Under the pieces are notes generated by a model. The model had not been told where the DNA came from and did no database searches. It saw only the letters and a program-made list of their open reading frames with translations. Positions 1 through 8,812 of a stretch of 64,000 bases of DNA are shown here, piece after piece. The position numbers were made by a program, and so were the translations under genes. Positions within the stretch are counted from its first letter, which is position 1. Each line of letters starts with the position of its first letter. Origin of the DNA: Blautia hominis (lineage in GTDB: Bacteria > Bacillota > Clostridia > Lachnospirales > Lachnospiraceae); contig NQOF01000006.1 of the NCBI GenBank assembly GCA_002270465.1, forward strand, positions 310,001-374,000, read 5' to 3'.

Positions 1-359
1 CTGCGGCCTTTATACCATTTATAGAGCTGATGTCCCGTAATCCCGGCAAAGATAAGATGACGGGGGCTTAATGTGCGCAAACTGTCCGTTTTTTCAAAAG
101 CATAGTTTGGCATCTCCTCATAAGGAAGCTGGGATACCAGATAATAGGCAGTTTCATCTATGGTAAAAAGGTAAGTCCAGAGGTCTTTTACAGCCGGAAA
201 TACAGCTTCCGCTTCGGAATAGGTGGGAAAGGAGATCTCCCCTTCCGCAGCCTTCATAAAGATCTGGTCTTTTTTATAGCAGAGCAGCACACTGTTCTTT
301 TGGGGTTCATGGGGCAGATATTCGTTGTGGTAAATATGTGGTGCAATATCCTGAATCAT
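1..359 (-). CDS. nudC: NAD(+) diphosphatase NudC, N-terminal part (cut by window edge)
   Basis: The gene runs off the left edge; the first 119 residues are visible. They match the N-terminal domain of Lachnospiraceae NADH pyrophosphatases: a start MIQDIAPHIYHNEY, then an alpha/beta region ending in FAGITGHQLYKWYKGR just before the expected zinc ribbon. The zinc ribbon and Nudix box lie outside the window, so the catalytic part is not seen. The family hydrolyses NAD(H) to NMN(H) and AMP and also removes NAD caps from RNA. The ATG at 357-359 is preceded by a good GGAG box (367-370). The upstream gene originally ended 13 nt before this start, before a small mobile element inserted between them, so the two were probably one operon. 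Confidence 0.8.
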   Translation of the reverse strand, partial: MIQDIAPHIYHNEYLPHEPQKNSVLLCYKKDQIFMKAAEGEISFPTYSEAEAVFPAVKDLWTYLFTIDETAYYLVSQLPYEEMPNYAFEKTDSLRTLSPRHLIFAGITGHQLYKWYKGR

Positions 360-386
360 AATTTTTCTCCTGTCAGTTTTGTTTAT

Positions 387-519
387 ATAACAGTTCAGAC
401 AGGTCTGCGCATTCACTGCGCTGACCGTATGAAAAAGCAGTGCCGGCAGGCATCCGGCCCATCGCGAAGCGATTTTTAATGGTTGGATGCGTAACAGTTC
501 AGCTTGTCTAAACTGTTAC
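387..519. mobile_element. MITE-like element, copy A (133 bp, 8-bp target duplication)
   Basis: The ends are inverted repeats (left about 387-403, right about 503-519, core form GTAACAGTTCAG). The 8 bases TTGTTTAT are repeated exactly on both sides (379-386 and 520-527). The interior shares a 29-base block from CAGGTCTGCGC to CTGACCGTA and a CATCG..CGAT hairpin with the element at 4974-5107. There is no coding potential. GTAA-type ends with 8-bp duplications are typical of IS66-family elements, so this may be an IS66-mobilised MITE; that assignment is inference. Confidence 0.8.
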
Positions 520-1431
520 TTGTTTATAAATAAAAATGCCGAAACCGAGGCCTGCCTGATGGCCTTCCATCAGCCAGGAGCGGTAAGCTCTCTGGAGTCC
601 GGTATCTCCCGGCAGTTCTGCTGCCGGTTTTTCATAATCCTCATAAAAGATTCTCCACAGATCTCCGTTGTTATACTCCTCTTTATAGATATCATAATCC
701 TGCATAAATCCCAGGATATTGGATGTTTTCGGAAGAAAAAGCTTGTGTTCGGGAAATAGCATCCAGGATTCGCACAGAAAGACGATAGGCCGGTCTGTAA
801 AAGCATCCCGGAAAAAGTCTGCTGCCATGGCGTAGGATCTCATGTATTCCTCTCTCACAAGCCGTCCGCAGGAGGGGATGTGCACATTGATGACAAGGTC
901 CCCCGGATGCAGAGTTACACCGTTTTTTTCATAAGTTTCTTCAAAGGGCACCAGTTCATACTGGAAGCGCCCCAGAGCAAAACGTTTGACCTCAAACCAC
1001 CATATCTGCCAGTCAGCCACGCTGGTGCCCCAAATACCGAACATTTTGCGGCATTCCAGCAGCTTCCAGTGCAGGTCCATCATGGATGCACGGAAGATTT
1101 CCGGTGCAATGCCCCGCTCCTCGTAAATTTTCCTGGTTTTTCGTGACAGGATAATGAAAAAGAGCATGTGCAGGGTATAAGTGTGGACACCGCAGCGGGG
1201 GGAGATATCCTTCAGCTCTTCCAGGACTTTTTTATAGTCCATATGGATGTTTTCGCTGTATGCGCGGTCAGTAGATATAAGTATATGGAGCACTTCCGGG
1301 CATTGGAATACCTGTTCCAGGGACTGCGTAAGAGATTCGGCAGCCTCCTGCGGATACTCCATCTCACCGGTGAACAGATGCAGGTTATCTATCCATTCCT
1401 GTTTTAAAACATTTGTTTCATGATTTTGCAT
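508..1431 (-). CDS. acyltransferase-domain protein (NAT_N / GNAT_C type)
   Basis: 307 residues. The C-terminal half carries the pattern of the GNAT-like C-terminal domain found in uncharacterised clostridial acyltransferases: NVHIPSCGRL, then AADFF, FLCESWML and SNILGFMQDY around residues 185-250. The N-terminal half is helical. Substrate unknown; cytoplasmic, with no signal or membrane segment. The last three codons and the TAG stop come from the inserted element at 387-519. Removing the element and one duplication copy restores an ending YKQN-stop followed 13 nt later by nudC. The change at the end is therefore small (N replaced by VTV), and the gene is probably still functional. The family call rests on motif recognition only. 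Confidence 0.7.
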   Translation of the reverse strand: MQNHETNVLKQEWIDNLHLFTGEMEYPQEAAESLTQSLEQVFQCPEVLHILISTDRAYSENIHMDYKKVLEELKDISPRCGVHTYTLHMLFFIILSRKTRKIYEERGIAPEIFRASMMDLHWKLLECRKMFGIWGTSVADWQIWWFEVKRFALGRFQYELVPFEETYEKNGVTLHPGDLVINVHIPSCGRLVREEYMRSYAMAADFFRDAFTDRPIVFLCESWMLFPEHKLFLPKTSNILGFMQDYDIYKEEYNNGDLWRIFYEDYEKPAAELPGDTGLQRAYRSWLMEGHQAGLGFGIFIYKQVTV

Positions 1432-1477
1432 ATTTTTCCCTCTTTCACATAAACTATTTATAACGATTCCATGTAAA

Positions 1478-1981
1478 TCAGACAGGCAGTACAGGAATCT
1501 GCTGCTGCCTGAAGAATTTTGTTACCATTTCATCCCACACCCGGTCCAGGGACTTGTCCATGGAGAAGGTTTTGAGGGACGTGCCTGTTGTGCAGGTCAC
1601 ATGACTGCCGTCGTACTGCAGGTTCAGATACAGGCCGAAGACATCTGCCGATGTCCAGGAAAGTCCGCTTCCTGTCAGCAGTTTTTCTACATTCTGCCTG
1701 GAGAGCTGGAACACGATTTTAAAGTGCAGCGGGGTATGTTTTCCTTTCATGATGGAGAAGCAGAAGGGTTTGATCTCCTTCCACGTAGAGAAGGTGCGCT
1801 CAGTCTCATGGAGCATTTCCGCCTGTTCTGAATCAAAGAACTCCTTGTGGAGGGAACCGTCAATCTTGTAGGAGACAAATGTGGTCACATTGGCCTCACA
1901 GAGCCAGAAAGCATCAAAATCGGTTCCTATAAGCAGACGGGACATAAATTCTTTTACATCCTGTACCTGTAAAGCTATCAT
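1478..1981 (-). CDS. DUF5721 family protein
   Basis: 167 residues from the ATG at 1979-1981, chosen because AGAGGAAA lies about 8 nt upstream; an in-frame ATG at 2005 has no such site. The start MIALQVQDVKEFMSRLLIG and the later PFCFSIMKGK and HFKIVFQLS segments match a small protein family seen in Lachnospiraceae (DUF5721). No known function, no signal peptide, no membrane segment. It lies just upstream of the acyltransferase-like gene, in the same direction, with a 46-nt gap, so the two are probably cotranscribed with nudC. Confidence 0.7.
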   Translation of the reverse strand: MIALQVQDVKEFMSRLLIGTDFDAFWLCEANVTTFVSYKIDGSLHKEFFDSEQAEMLHETERTFSTWKEIKPFCFSIMKGKHTPLHFKIVFQLSRQNVEKLLTGSGLSWTSADVFGLYLNLQYDGSHVTCTTGTSLKTFSMDKSLDRVWDEMVTKFFRQQQIPVLPV

Positions 1982-2135
1982 GATATTATTTCCTCTTCCT
2001 GTCATAGTCTAATGAATAGTATATACGAAAAACGGGAAAAATCAAAGTATTTTCATGAAAAAAGCCCTTTTCAACAGCATGGTTTTGTGTTATCATAAAA
2101 CATAGTATTAAAAACTACATATAAGAGGTTGCAAG

Positions 2136-2975
2136 ATGAGATATAAAATAGTAATAGACAGCTGCGGAGAATTAATAGAACGTTGGAAAGAAGACCCGGC
2201 CATTGAGCGGGCATCCCTGACTCTTACTGTCGATGAAGAAGATATAGTGGATGATGAGAGCTTTGATCAGGCATATTTCTTAAAAAGAGTGGCAGAATCC
2301 CCCAACTGTCCAAAATCCTCATGTCCCTCCCCGGAGAGATATATGGAAGCCTATGACTGTGAGGCTGACCATGTGTATGCAGTGACACTCTCCTCAGAAC
2401 TGAGCGGCTCTTACAACAGCGCCGTTCTCGGCAGGAACCTTCTTCTGGAGAGCCAGCCTGAGAAAAAGATCCATATCTTCAATTCACGCTCCGCGTCTGT
2501 GGGCGAGACACTGATCGCTCTGAAAATCGAAGAGTGCGAGAACAAGGATATGGAGTTCGAGGATATTGTCCGGGAGGTGGAGGCTTATATTGAAAGCCAG
2601 AACACTTATTTTGTACTGGAAAGCCTTGAGACCCTGCGCAAGAACGGACGTCTGAGCAATCTGAAGGCGTTTGTGGCAACAGCCCTGAAGATAAAGCCTG
2701 TCATGGGAGCTACCCCGGAAGGCACGATCATACAGCTTGACCAGGCAAGAGGCATTAACAAAGCGCTGATGAAGATGGTGGACTATATTGTGGAGCGCTC
2801 AGCAGACAGTGCGGACAGGATTCTGGGTATTTCACACTGTAACTGCCGGGAACGGGCAGAGATTGTGAGAGATGCCATATTGAAACGGATTCCGGTAAAA
2901 GATGTGGTCCTTTTAGATACAGCGGGTGTCAGCAGTATGTATGCTAACGACGGCGGGATCATTGTGGTGATTTAA
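2136..2975 (+). CDS. DegV family fatty-acid-binding protein
   Basis: 279 residues with the DegV fold signatures: a start RYKIVIDSCGEL, the SSCPSPERYMEAY loop (residues 61-73), VTLSSELSGSYNSA (87-100), LESLETLRKNGRLS (about 162-175) and a C-terminal TAGVSSMYANDGGI. DegV/FakB proteins bind a single fatty acid and hand it to the FakA kinase for phosphorylation. No fakA is seen here, so its partner must be elsewhere. The RBS AAGAGG stands before the ATG. It is a single-gene unit ended by a hairpin terminator at 2981-3028. A second DegV protein lies at 49114-49989. Confidence 0.85.
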   Translation: MRYKIVIDSCGELIERWKEDPAIERASLTLTVDEEDIVDDESFDQAYFLKRVAESPNCPKSSCPSPERYMEAYDCEADHVYAVTLSSELSGSYNSAVLGRNLLLESQPEKKIHIFNSRSASVGETLIALKIEECENKDMEFEDIVREVEAYIESQNTYFVLESLETLRKNGRLSNLKAFVATALKIKPVMGATPEGTIIQLDQARGINKALMKMVDYIVERSADSADRILGISHCNCRERAEIVRDAILKRIPVKDVVLLDTAGVSSMYANDGGIIVVI

Positions 2976-2980
2976 AGATC

Positions 2981-3028
2981 AAGAGGTGGGAGCGGAACAG
3001 AGAAATCCGTTTTCACCTCTTTTTTTCT
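2981..3028 (+). terminator. Rho-independent terminator after degV
   Basis: AAGAGGTG (2981-2988) pairs with CACCTCTT (3014-3021), with a second inner GCGGA/TCCGT stem, and is followed by a T run. Confidence 0.8.
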
Positions 3029-3077
3029 GCTTTTCTATACGCGCTTGAAAAAAACAACCTTCCCCGTAAAATACATT

Positions 3078-3106
3078 TTGACCGGACAGTCATTTTATAG
3101 TAGGAT
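3078..3106 (+). promoter_or_regulatory. promoter of the MATE gene
   Basis: TTGACC (3078-3083), a 17-base spacer and TAGGAT (3101-3106). The predicted start of transcription, about 3113, falls at the front edge of the tandem palindrome array. Confidence 0.55.
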
Positions 3107-3114
3107 ATATGTAT

Positions 3115-3198
3115 ATCATATTTAGCAGAGCTAAATAAGCGTATCATATTTAGCGGAGCTAAATAAGCGTATCATATTTAGCAGAGCTAAATAAGCAT
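3115..3198. repeat. three tandem 28-bp repeats, each with a 17-bp palindrome
   Basis: Three head-to-tail 28-base units (3115-3142, 3143-3170, 3171-3198). Each holds the palindrome ATTTAGC-nGA-GCTAAAT (3120-3136, 3148-3164, 3176-3192). The units are almost identical; the middle one has G where the others have A in the spacer. The array lies between the promoter and the MATE gene start, so it could be an operator array or a series of leader-RNA hairpins. Confidence 0.85.
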
Positions 3199-3231
3199 GA
3201 GAAAAATGTGACAGAAGAAGGTAAACGTATT

Positions 3232-4617
3232 ATGGGAGGACAACTAAAGAAATTATTCGGCCCTGTGGACATGACAGAGGGCAAACCGTGGGAGAAGATC
3301 GTGGCTTTTACTGTGCCGCTGGTTATCGGCAATATCGCACAGCAGCTCTACAACACGGTGGACAGTATCATTGTAGGACGGTATGTGGGGGACAATGCCC
3401 TGGCAGCGGTGGGCAGCGCCGGCCCGATCCTCAATCTGCTGCTTGTTTTATTTATCGGTATTTCCGTGGGGAGCAGTGTAATGGTTTCCCAGTATTTCGG
3501 GGCAAAGGAGAGAGAAGAGCTTTCAGGGACTATAGGAAGCTGCGTTACCCTGACAGCCATTGCCTCCATCATTATCATGGCATTGGCACCCTTTGTCATT
3601 ATGCCTATGCTGGAGCTTCTGCATACGCCGGACACTATCATTGACTGGTGTAATTCCTATCTGAGGATTTTATTTATCGGCATTGCAGGTGTGGCTTACT
3701 ATAATATTCTGAGTGGTATTTTGAGAGGTCTCGGGGATTCCATATCAGCCCTTTTATATCTGCTTGTAGCAACCGTATTGAATATCATTCTGGACTTGTG
3801 GTTTGTAGCAGGTCTGGGACTGGGCGTGCCGGGTGTCGCCCTTGCCACAGCCATTGCGCAGGCAGTATCTGCAATTCTCTGTATGTGGAAGCTGACCCGT
3901 ATGAAGGAAATCTTTGATTTCAAACCCCATTATCTGAAGATGAAAAAGAACCATGCGGTCAATATTATCCGTCTGGGACTTCCCTCAGGCCTTACTCAGG
4001 CTATTTTCTCCTTGGCTATGGTCATTGTACAGTCACTGACAAACAGCTTTGGGGAAATGTTCATAGCGGCCAATGTGATCGTCATGCGTGTGGACGGTTT
4101 TGCCATGATGCCCAACTTCTCTTTCGGAACTACCATGACCACCTACGCAGGCCAGAATGTAGGTGCAAACAGCTATGACCGGGTGGAAAAAGGAGCCAGG
4201 CAGGGAACTCTTATAGCAGCGGGAACCTCCGCGGTCATCACGGCCATGATCCTGCTGTTCGGCAAAAATCTTATGGGGATCTTTACCAGTACCTCTGAGC
4301 TTGTGGAGCTGAGTATGCGCCTGATGTGTATCCTGGCTGTGGGCTATATTGCCATGGCTGTGACCCAGAGCCTTTCCGGTGTTATGAGAGGGGCGGGTGA
4401 TACCATGACACCTATGTGGATATCCATTATTACTACTGTGCTGATCCGTGTGCCCCTTGCCTACGGAATATCCTGGGCTACCAGAACGCCTGAGCTTCCA
4501 AACGGCCGCAGTGAATGTATCTTCATCTCCCTGCTGGTCTCCTGGGTATTGGGAGCCATTGTCACCGGATTTTTCTACAGAAAAGGAAAGTGGAAAACAA
4601 AAGCCCTTGCATCATAA
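3232..4617 (+). CDS. MATE family multidrug exporter
   Basis: 461 residues counted from the ATG at 3232, chosen because AGAAGG stands 10 nt upstream; a GTG at 3208 is in frame but lacks a site. Twelve hydrophobic segments in two homologous halves, with typical MATE signatures: PLVIGNIAQQLYNTVDSIIVG at about residues 23-43, then ALAAVGSAGPI, and in the second half FSFGTTMTTYAGQNVGA and GVMRGAGDT. MATE proteins export cationic drugs or metabolites using Na+ or H+ gradients; the substrate cannot be read from the sequence. Expression is probably controlled through the tandem palindromes in its leader. Confidence 0.9.
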   Translation: MGGQLKKLFGPVDMTEGKPWEKIVAFTVPLVIGNIAQQLYNTVDSIIVGRYVGDNALAAVGSAGPILNLLLVLFIGISVGSSVMVSQYFGAKEREELSGTIGSCVTLTAIASIIIMALAPFVIMPMLELLHTPDTIIDWCNSYLRILFIGIAGVAYYNILSGILRGLGDSISALLYLLVATVLNIILDLWFVAGLGLGVPGVALATAIAQAVSAILCMWKLTRMKEIFDFKPHYLKMKKNHAVNIIRLGLPSGLTQAIFSLAMVIVQSLTNSFGEMFIAANVIVMRVDGFAMMPNFSFGTTMTTYAGQNVGANSYDRVEKGARQGTLIAAGTSAVITAMILLFGKNLMGIFTSTSELVELSMRLMCILAVGYIAMAVTQSLSGVMRGAGDTMTPMWISIITTVLIRVPLAYGISWATRTPELPNGRSECIFISLLVSWVLGAIVTGFFYRKGKWKTKALAS

Positions 4618-4627
4618 AAACAGAACC

Positions 4628-4654
4628 ATAAAAGCCGGTTATGCCGGCTTTTAT
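4628..4654 (+). terminator. hairpin terminator after the MATE gene
   Basis: ATAAAAGCCGG (4628-4638) pairs with CCGGCTTTTAT (4644-4654) around a short loop. It ends just before the RBS of the next gene. Confidence 0.7.
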
Positions 4655-4683
4655 AATAAATAAAAAGGAAGAGGAGAATGATT

Positions 4684-4974
4684 ATGGAATTTACGAAGGA
4701 AAAAGCAAGAATTGCCTACTACAATGAAGAAGGAAAAATGCTGGCAGAGATCACATTTCCGGCTGTGAACAAAAATACGGTGAACATAAACCATACCTTT
4801 GTAGATGAATCCCTGCGCGGGCAGGGGATTGCGGGAAAACTTATGCAGGCAGCGGCACAGTATTTGGATGAGAACGGGAAAAAGGTACTTCCCACATGTT
4901 CTTATGCGGTTGGCTGGTTTGCAAAACATCCGGAATATAGTCATCTTCTGATTGACGGCAGTGAAGATCAATAG
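4684..4974 (+). CDS. small GNAT-type N-acetyltransferase (COG2388 type)
   Basis: 96 residues. HTFVDESLRGQGIAGKLMQA (about 38-57) is the acetyl-CoA binding loop (R/Q-x-x-G-x-G/A), followed by LPTCSYAVGWFAKHPEYSHLL, typical of the very short COG2388 acetyltransferases. Acceptor unknown. The ATG at 4684 is preferred over 4678 because AGGAG sits 7 nt before it. The stop TAG spans the boundary of a mobile element: T and A belong to the 8-bp target duplication and G is the first base of the element. Removing the insertion leaves the same stop codon. It was probably the first gene of an operon with the beta-mannosidase. Confidence 0.8.
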   Translation: MEFTKEKARIAYYNEEGKMLAEITFPAVNKNTVNINHTFVDESLRGQGIAGKLMQAAAQYLDENGKKVLPTCSYAVGWFAKHPEYSHLLIDGSEDQ

Positions 4975-5107
4975 TAACTATTCAGCAGGTCTGCGCATTC
5001 ACTGCGCTGACCGTAAGAAAGCATTCCGCAGCCAGGCAAAAATCCCATCGCCAAAGGCGATTCTGCATGGATTTTTGCCTGTAACTGTGAGGGTGCTGAA
5101 CAGTTAC
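4974..5107. mobile_element. MITE-like element, copy B (134 bp, 8-bp target duplication)
   Basis: The terminal inverted repeats GTAACTATTCAGCA (4974-4987) and TGCTGAACAGTTAC (5094-5107) match at 13 of 14 positions. Exact 8-bp duplications GATCAATA flank the element at 4966-4973 and 5108-5115. The interior shares CAGGTCTGCGCATTCACTGC and more with copy A. Non-coding. It is inserted exactly at the stop codon of the acetyltransferase gene. Confidence 0.85.
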
Positions 5108-5140
5108 GATCAATAGGTAAGAAGAGGAGAAGGCAGCTAA

Positions 5141-7612
5141 ATGATAAAACAGAATCTGGATAAAAATTGGGAAATGCACACAGCAGGGTGGGATGACTGG
5201 CAGCAGGCAGAGGTGCCCGGAACGGTATACACGGATCTTTTGAGAAACGGCAACATGGAGGACCCTTTCTGGAAAGACAATGAAAATAAAGCCCTGGCGC
5301 TGATGGAAAATGATTTTGAATATGAGACCATATTTGCCTGTGAACCGGACCTTCTGGCCTGCGACAGCGTTCTGCTGCGCTTTGAAGGGCTGGATACCAT
5401 TGCGGATATCTATGTGAATCATGAATATATAGGCAGGACCGAGAATATGCACCGTACCTGGGAATTTCCGGTGCGGCATCTGCTCCATGAAAAGGGAAAC
5501 TCTCTGCGGGTTCTTTTTCATTCGCCGCTGGCTTATATCAGGGAGAAATTCGCGGAGGCACCCACCAGGGGATCTGAGGATGCTATGGATGGCTTTGTGC
5601 ACATCAGAAAGGCACACTGTATGTTCGGCTGGGACTGGGGTGCGCATCTGCCGGATGCAGGAATCTTTCGGCCGGTATCTCTGCTTGGGATACAAAAGGC
5701 CTGTCTTGACAGCGTGTATCTGCTCCAGGAACACCGGGCCGGATGTGTCCGTCTGACTCCACAGGTGTATGTAAGGACAGCTAAGGACGGGGCGGCAAAA
5801 GAGCCTGTGAAGTTCAGCAGGGAGGTTTCCGGCTGCTCTTACCGGATAACCATAGAGGACCCTGCCAGGGAGAAACGTGTCTATGAAGGCTCTCCGGAGG
5901 AGATCCTGGTGGAAGATCCAAGACTCTGGTGGCCCAACGGTATCGGGGAACAGCCGCTCTACACAGTCAGGACAGAGCTTATTTGCTCCGGGACGGTGGT
6001 GGATGAGCATACGCAGCGTATGGGACTTTGCACCATGACCATGCATGTGGAGAAAGATGAATTCGGGGAGAGCTTTGCCCATGAAGTAAACGGGATACAG
6101 GTATTTGCCATGGGGGCCGACTATATTCCGGAGGATCATCTGCTGGGCAGGACAACTCCGGAAAAGACAAGAAAACTTCTGGAAGACTGTAAGGCTGCCA
6201 ATTTTAATGCTGTGCGCGTGTGGGGCGGCGGCTATTACCCTGAGGACTGGTTCTATGATATCTGCGATGAGCTGGGACTTATGGTATGGCAGGACTTTAT
6301 GTTTGCCTGTGCCGTCTATGATCTGACGCCGGCCTTTGAGGCGAACATCAGAGAGGAACTGGCGGACAATATAAAACGTATCCGTCATCACGCCTCCCTG
6401 GGACTCTGGTGCGGAAACAATGAGATGGAAATGTTTGTGAAGGAAGGCAACTGGGTATCCAAACCCTCTGAAGTAAAGGATTATCTGCTCATGTACGAGA
6501 GGGTGATACCGGAGGTGCTGAAAGAATATGACCCGCAGACCTTTTACTGGCCTGCAAGTCCTTCCTCAGGCGGTTCCTTTGACGAACCCAACGCCCCGGA
6601 CAGAGGTGATGTACATTACTGGGATGTATGGCATGGCAGCAAGCCTTTTTCAGATTACAGAAATTATTTCTTCCGCTATGCGTCTGAATTCGGTTTTCAA
6701 TCCTTCCCATGCCTGAATACCATCAAGACTTTTACAGATGATCCGGATGACTGGAATATCTTTTCCTATGTGATGGAAAAGCACCAGAGAAATGCAGGTG
6801 CAAACGGTAAGATCATGAATTACATGCAGCAGACGTTCCGCTACCCCTCATCTTTTGAAACCGTGCTCTATGCATCGCAGCTTCTTCAGGCAGAGGCGAT
6901 CCGCTACGGGGTGGAGCATTTCAGGAGGAACAGGGGAAGGTGTATGGGTGCTATTTACTGGCAGCTGAACGACTGCTGGCCTGTGGCCTCCTGGTCTTCC
7001 ATTGACTATACCGGCCGCTGGAAGGCACTGCACTACTATGCGAAGCGTTTCTTTTCCCCTCTTATGGTGTCCTGCGAGGAGGAGGGATGGCTGACCCAGA
7101 AGCCGGATATGAACCGGGAACACTTTGAATTTGAAAAGTCCATCCGTCTGAATGTGGCCAATGAGACCAGAAAAGAACAGCAGGTACTGGTCAGATGGGC
7201 AGTACGGAACAGGAGCGGGGAAATTTTTTCATCCCATGAAGAGCTGGTCTTTGTACCGGCTATGTCAAGCGTCTGGCTTGATAAGATGGAGTTCCCCCAT
7301 ATTCAGGTTTTTGACAGGTATGTGAGTTATGAATTGCTAAAAGACGGGGAAGTCATCTCAGAGGGAACGGTGATCTTTTCCCTTCCGAAATACTTTTCCT
7401 ATGCAGACCCGAAGCTTACCTGCCGGGTGGAGGGAGATGAAATTATAGTTCAGGCGCAGGCTTACGCCAAGAGTGTTGAGATACGCAATGATACGGAAAC
7501 GCTTCTTTTGTCCGATAATTATTTCGATATGAATGCCGGAGAGAAACGTGTCAGGATTTTGGGCGGAAAACCGGAGAACTTACAGCTTAGAAGTGTTTAT
7601 GACATTCGGTAA
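5141..7612 (+). CDS. beta-mannosidase, glycoside hydrolase family 2
   Basis: 823 residues, the usual length. The N-terminal jelly roll contains [13 protein letters not shown] and [18 protein letters not shown]; an Ig-like domain follows, then the TIM barrel. The acid/base is Glu428 in [11 protein letters not shown] and the nucleophile is Glu516 in [10 protein letters not shown]. The barrel also has [17 protein letters not shown], typical of mannosidases of this family. It removes terminal beta-mannose from manno-oligosaccharides or N-glycan cores. No signal peptide, so it acts in the cytoplasm on imported oligosaccharides. RBS AAGAGGAGAAGG upstream. No mannoside transporter is adjacent. Confidence 0.9.
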   Translation: MIKQNLDKNWEMHTAGWDDWQQAEVPGTVYTDLLRNGNMEDPFWKDNENKALALMENDFEYETIFACEPDLLACDSVLLRFEGLDTIADIYVNHEYIGRTENMHRTWEFPVRHLLHEKGNSLRVLFHSPLAYIREKFAEAPTRGSEDAMDGFVHIRKAHCMFGWDWGAHLPDAGIFRPVSLLGIQKACLDSVYLLQEHRAGCVRLTPQVYVRTAKDGAAKEPVKFSREVSGCSYRITIEDPAREKRVYEGSPEEILVEDPRLWWPNGIGEQPLYTVRTELICSGTVVDEHTQRMGLCTMTMHVEKDEFGESFAHEVNGIQVFAMGADYIPEDHLLGRTTPEKTRKLLEDCKAANFNAVRVWGGGYYPEDWFYDICDELGLMVWQDFMFACAVYDLTPAFEANIREELADNIKRIRHHASLGLWCGNNEMEMFVKEGNWVSKPSEVKDYLLMYERVIPEVLKEYDPQTFYWPASPSSGGSFDEPNAPDRGDVHYWDVWHGSKPFSDYRNYFFRYASEFGFQSFPCLNTIKTFTDDPDDWNIFSYVMEKHQRNAGANGKIMNYMQQTFRYPSSFETVLYASQLLQAEAIRYGVEHFRRNRGRCMGAIYWQLNDCWPVASWSSIDYTGRWKALHYYAKRFFSPLMVSCEEEGWLTQKPDMNREHFEFEKSIRLNVANETRKEQQVLVRWAVRNRSGEIFSSHEELVFVPAMSSVWLDKMEFPHIQVFDRYVSYELLKDGEVISEGTVIFSLPKYFSYADPKLTCRVEGDEIIVQAQAYAKSVEIRNDTETLLLSDNYFDMNAGEKRVRILGGKPENLQLRSVYDIR

Positions 7613-7627
7613 ATGGGAGGAAAAAAG

Positions 7628-8161
7628 ATGGAACTCTGGGATATATGTGACAGCAAAGGGATTCCTACGGGGAGAACCATTGAAAAGGGCAGAGACTTTG
7701 GGGAAGGGGAGTATCATATTGCGGTGGAGGCTTGGATCATCAACCGGAAGGGAGAATTCCTGATCCAGAAGAGAAGCAGCAGATGCCAGCACTATCCAAA
7801 TGTCTGGTCTTTGACTGCGGGAAGGATCCAGGCAGGCGAGGATGCCTGGGACGGCTGTATTCGAGAGGTCAAAGAAGAGATAGGCCTTGCACTTGAGAGG
7901 GAAGAACTGATACATCTGGCCCATGTGAACCGGGAAGACAACAGCCATATGATATGGGAGGTATTTCTTGCCCGGCGGGATATCTCTGCTTCCGGTCTTA
8001 CCCTTGACCCGGATGAGGTGGCAGAGGTCAGATGGGTGACAAAAGAGAAGCTGGAGGATATGATACGGACGGAAGAAATATTTACCTATCCGGAGATGAT
8101 GGATTTTTTCTGTTTGATCACAGAAAAATATCTGGATAAAACAACAGAGGGGAAAGGGTAA
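7628..8161 (+). CDS. Nudix hydrolase (isopentenyl-diphosphate isomerase-like subgroup)
   Basis: 177 residues. The start at 7628 is chosen because GGGAGG lies 7 nt upstream; an ATG at 7613 overlaps that box. The Nudix box is complete: GRIQAGE, then REVKEEIGL (G-x5-E-x7-REVxEExG) at about residues 66-88. The leading ELWDICDSKGIPTGRT and FLIQKRSS resemble the YfcD/IPP-isomerase-like subgroup common in Firmicutes. It hydrolyses a nucleoside diphosphate-linked compound; the substrate cannot be told. It follows the mannosidase by 15 nt and its stop overlaps the next start (TAATG). Confidence 0.85.
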   Translation: MELWDICDSKGIPTGRTIEKGRDFGEGEYHIAVEAWIINRKGEFLIQKRSSRCQHYPNVWSLTAGRIQAGEDAWDGCIREVKEEIGLALEREELIHLAHVNREDNSHMIWEVFLARRDISASGLTLDPDEVAEVRWVTKEKLEDMIRTEEIFTYPEMMDFFCLITEKYLDKTTEGKG

Positions 8162-8784
8162 TGTTTAACAAAAGGTTTTTAAACCAGATGACAGAGTTCA
8201 TATTTGTGGAACAGGAGCCAAAGCCGGCGGACATTATTTTTGTCCCCGGCAGTGGATTTCCGCAGATCGCAGAAAAGGCAGCCCGGCTGTACAGAGAGGG
8301 CTTTTCCCCCTGTGTTCTGCCCTCCGGAAAGTACAGCATCCTGCAGGGGAAATTTGCAGGAGTACAGGCAAAGGCGGAAGTGTATGAAGGTGAGTACCGG
8401 ACAGAGTGGGAATTTTTAAAGACAGTCCTTGTAAAAAACGGTGTGAAAGAGTGTGATGTATGGCGGGAAGAAAAGGCGACCTACACATATGAAAATGCCA
8501 TCCGCTCCAGAGAGGTGACAGACGCTGCAGGTCTCCATGTGGACCGTGGGATCATCTGCTGCAAACCGGCACATGCCAGACGGGCGCTTCTATATTACCA
8601 GCTTTTATATCCGGATACGGAACTTCTGGTCTGCCCTGCGGATGACTGTGATATCACCCGTGAGAACTGGTTTTTGAGTGAAAAGGGATGTGAGACCGTC
8701 CTCGGTGAGATCGCCCGCTGCGGGGAGCAGTTCCATGAGATCATGAAAAATATGAGAGATAAAGAAAAGAAGCCTTCCGCATAG
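8161..8784 (+). CDS. YdcF/ElyC-like DUF218 family protein
   Basis: 207 residues. PADIIFVPGSGFPQIAEKAARLYREG (about 22-47), TYTYENAIRS and IICCKPAHARRALLYY are the DUF218 hallmarks: an ADxIxV/G-rich strand, an ENA motif and a late K-H-x-R-R motif. Unlike envelope-bound SanA/ElyC, it has no membrane anchor and is cytoplasmic. Its biochemical role is unknown. The start codon overlaps the Nudix stop, so it is translationally coupled. The stop codon lies in the loop of the terminator hairpin. Confidence 0.75.
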   Translation: MFNKRFLNQMTEFIFVEQEPKPADIIFVPGSGFPQIAEKAARLYREGFSPCVLPSGKYSILQGKFAGVQAKAEVYEGEYRTEWEFLKTVLVKNGVKECDVWREEKATYTYENAIRSREVTDAAGLHVDRGIICCKPAHARRALLYYQLLYPDTELLVCPADDCDITRENWFLSEKGCETVLGEIARCGEQFHEIMKNMRDKEKKPSA

Positions 8785-8803
8785 TGCGGAACGGCTTCTT
8801 TTT
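8767..8803. terminator. bidirectional terminator between converging genes
   Basis: A strong stem of AAGAAGCCTTCCGCA (8767-8781) with TGCGGAACGGCTTCTT (8785-8800), with T runs on both strands. It separates the plus-strand operon from the minus-strand genes that follow. Confidence 0.85.
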
Positions 8804-8812
8804 AAGAGGATC

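Noticed and set aside
3115-3198. Tandem 28-bp repeats as a CRISPR array
   Set aside because: The repeats are directly adjacent with no variable spacers and no cas genes are near; they lie in a gene leader.
4982-6391. A 469-codon minus-strand open frame opposite the beta-mannosidase gene
   Set aside because: It lies antisense to a well-supported gene, has no RBS and a Cys/His/Pro-rich composition typical of shadow frames.
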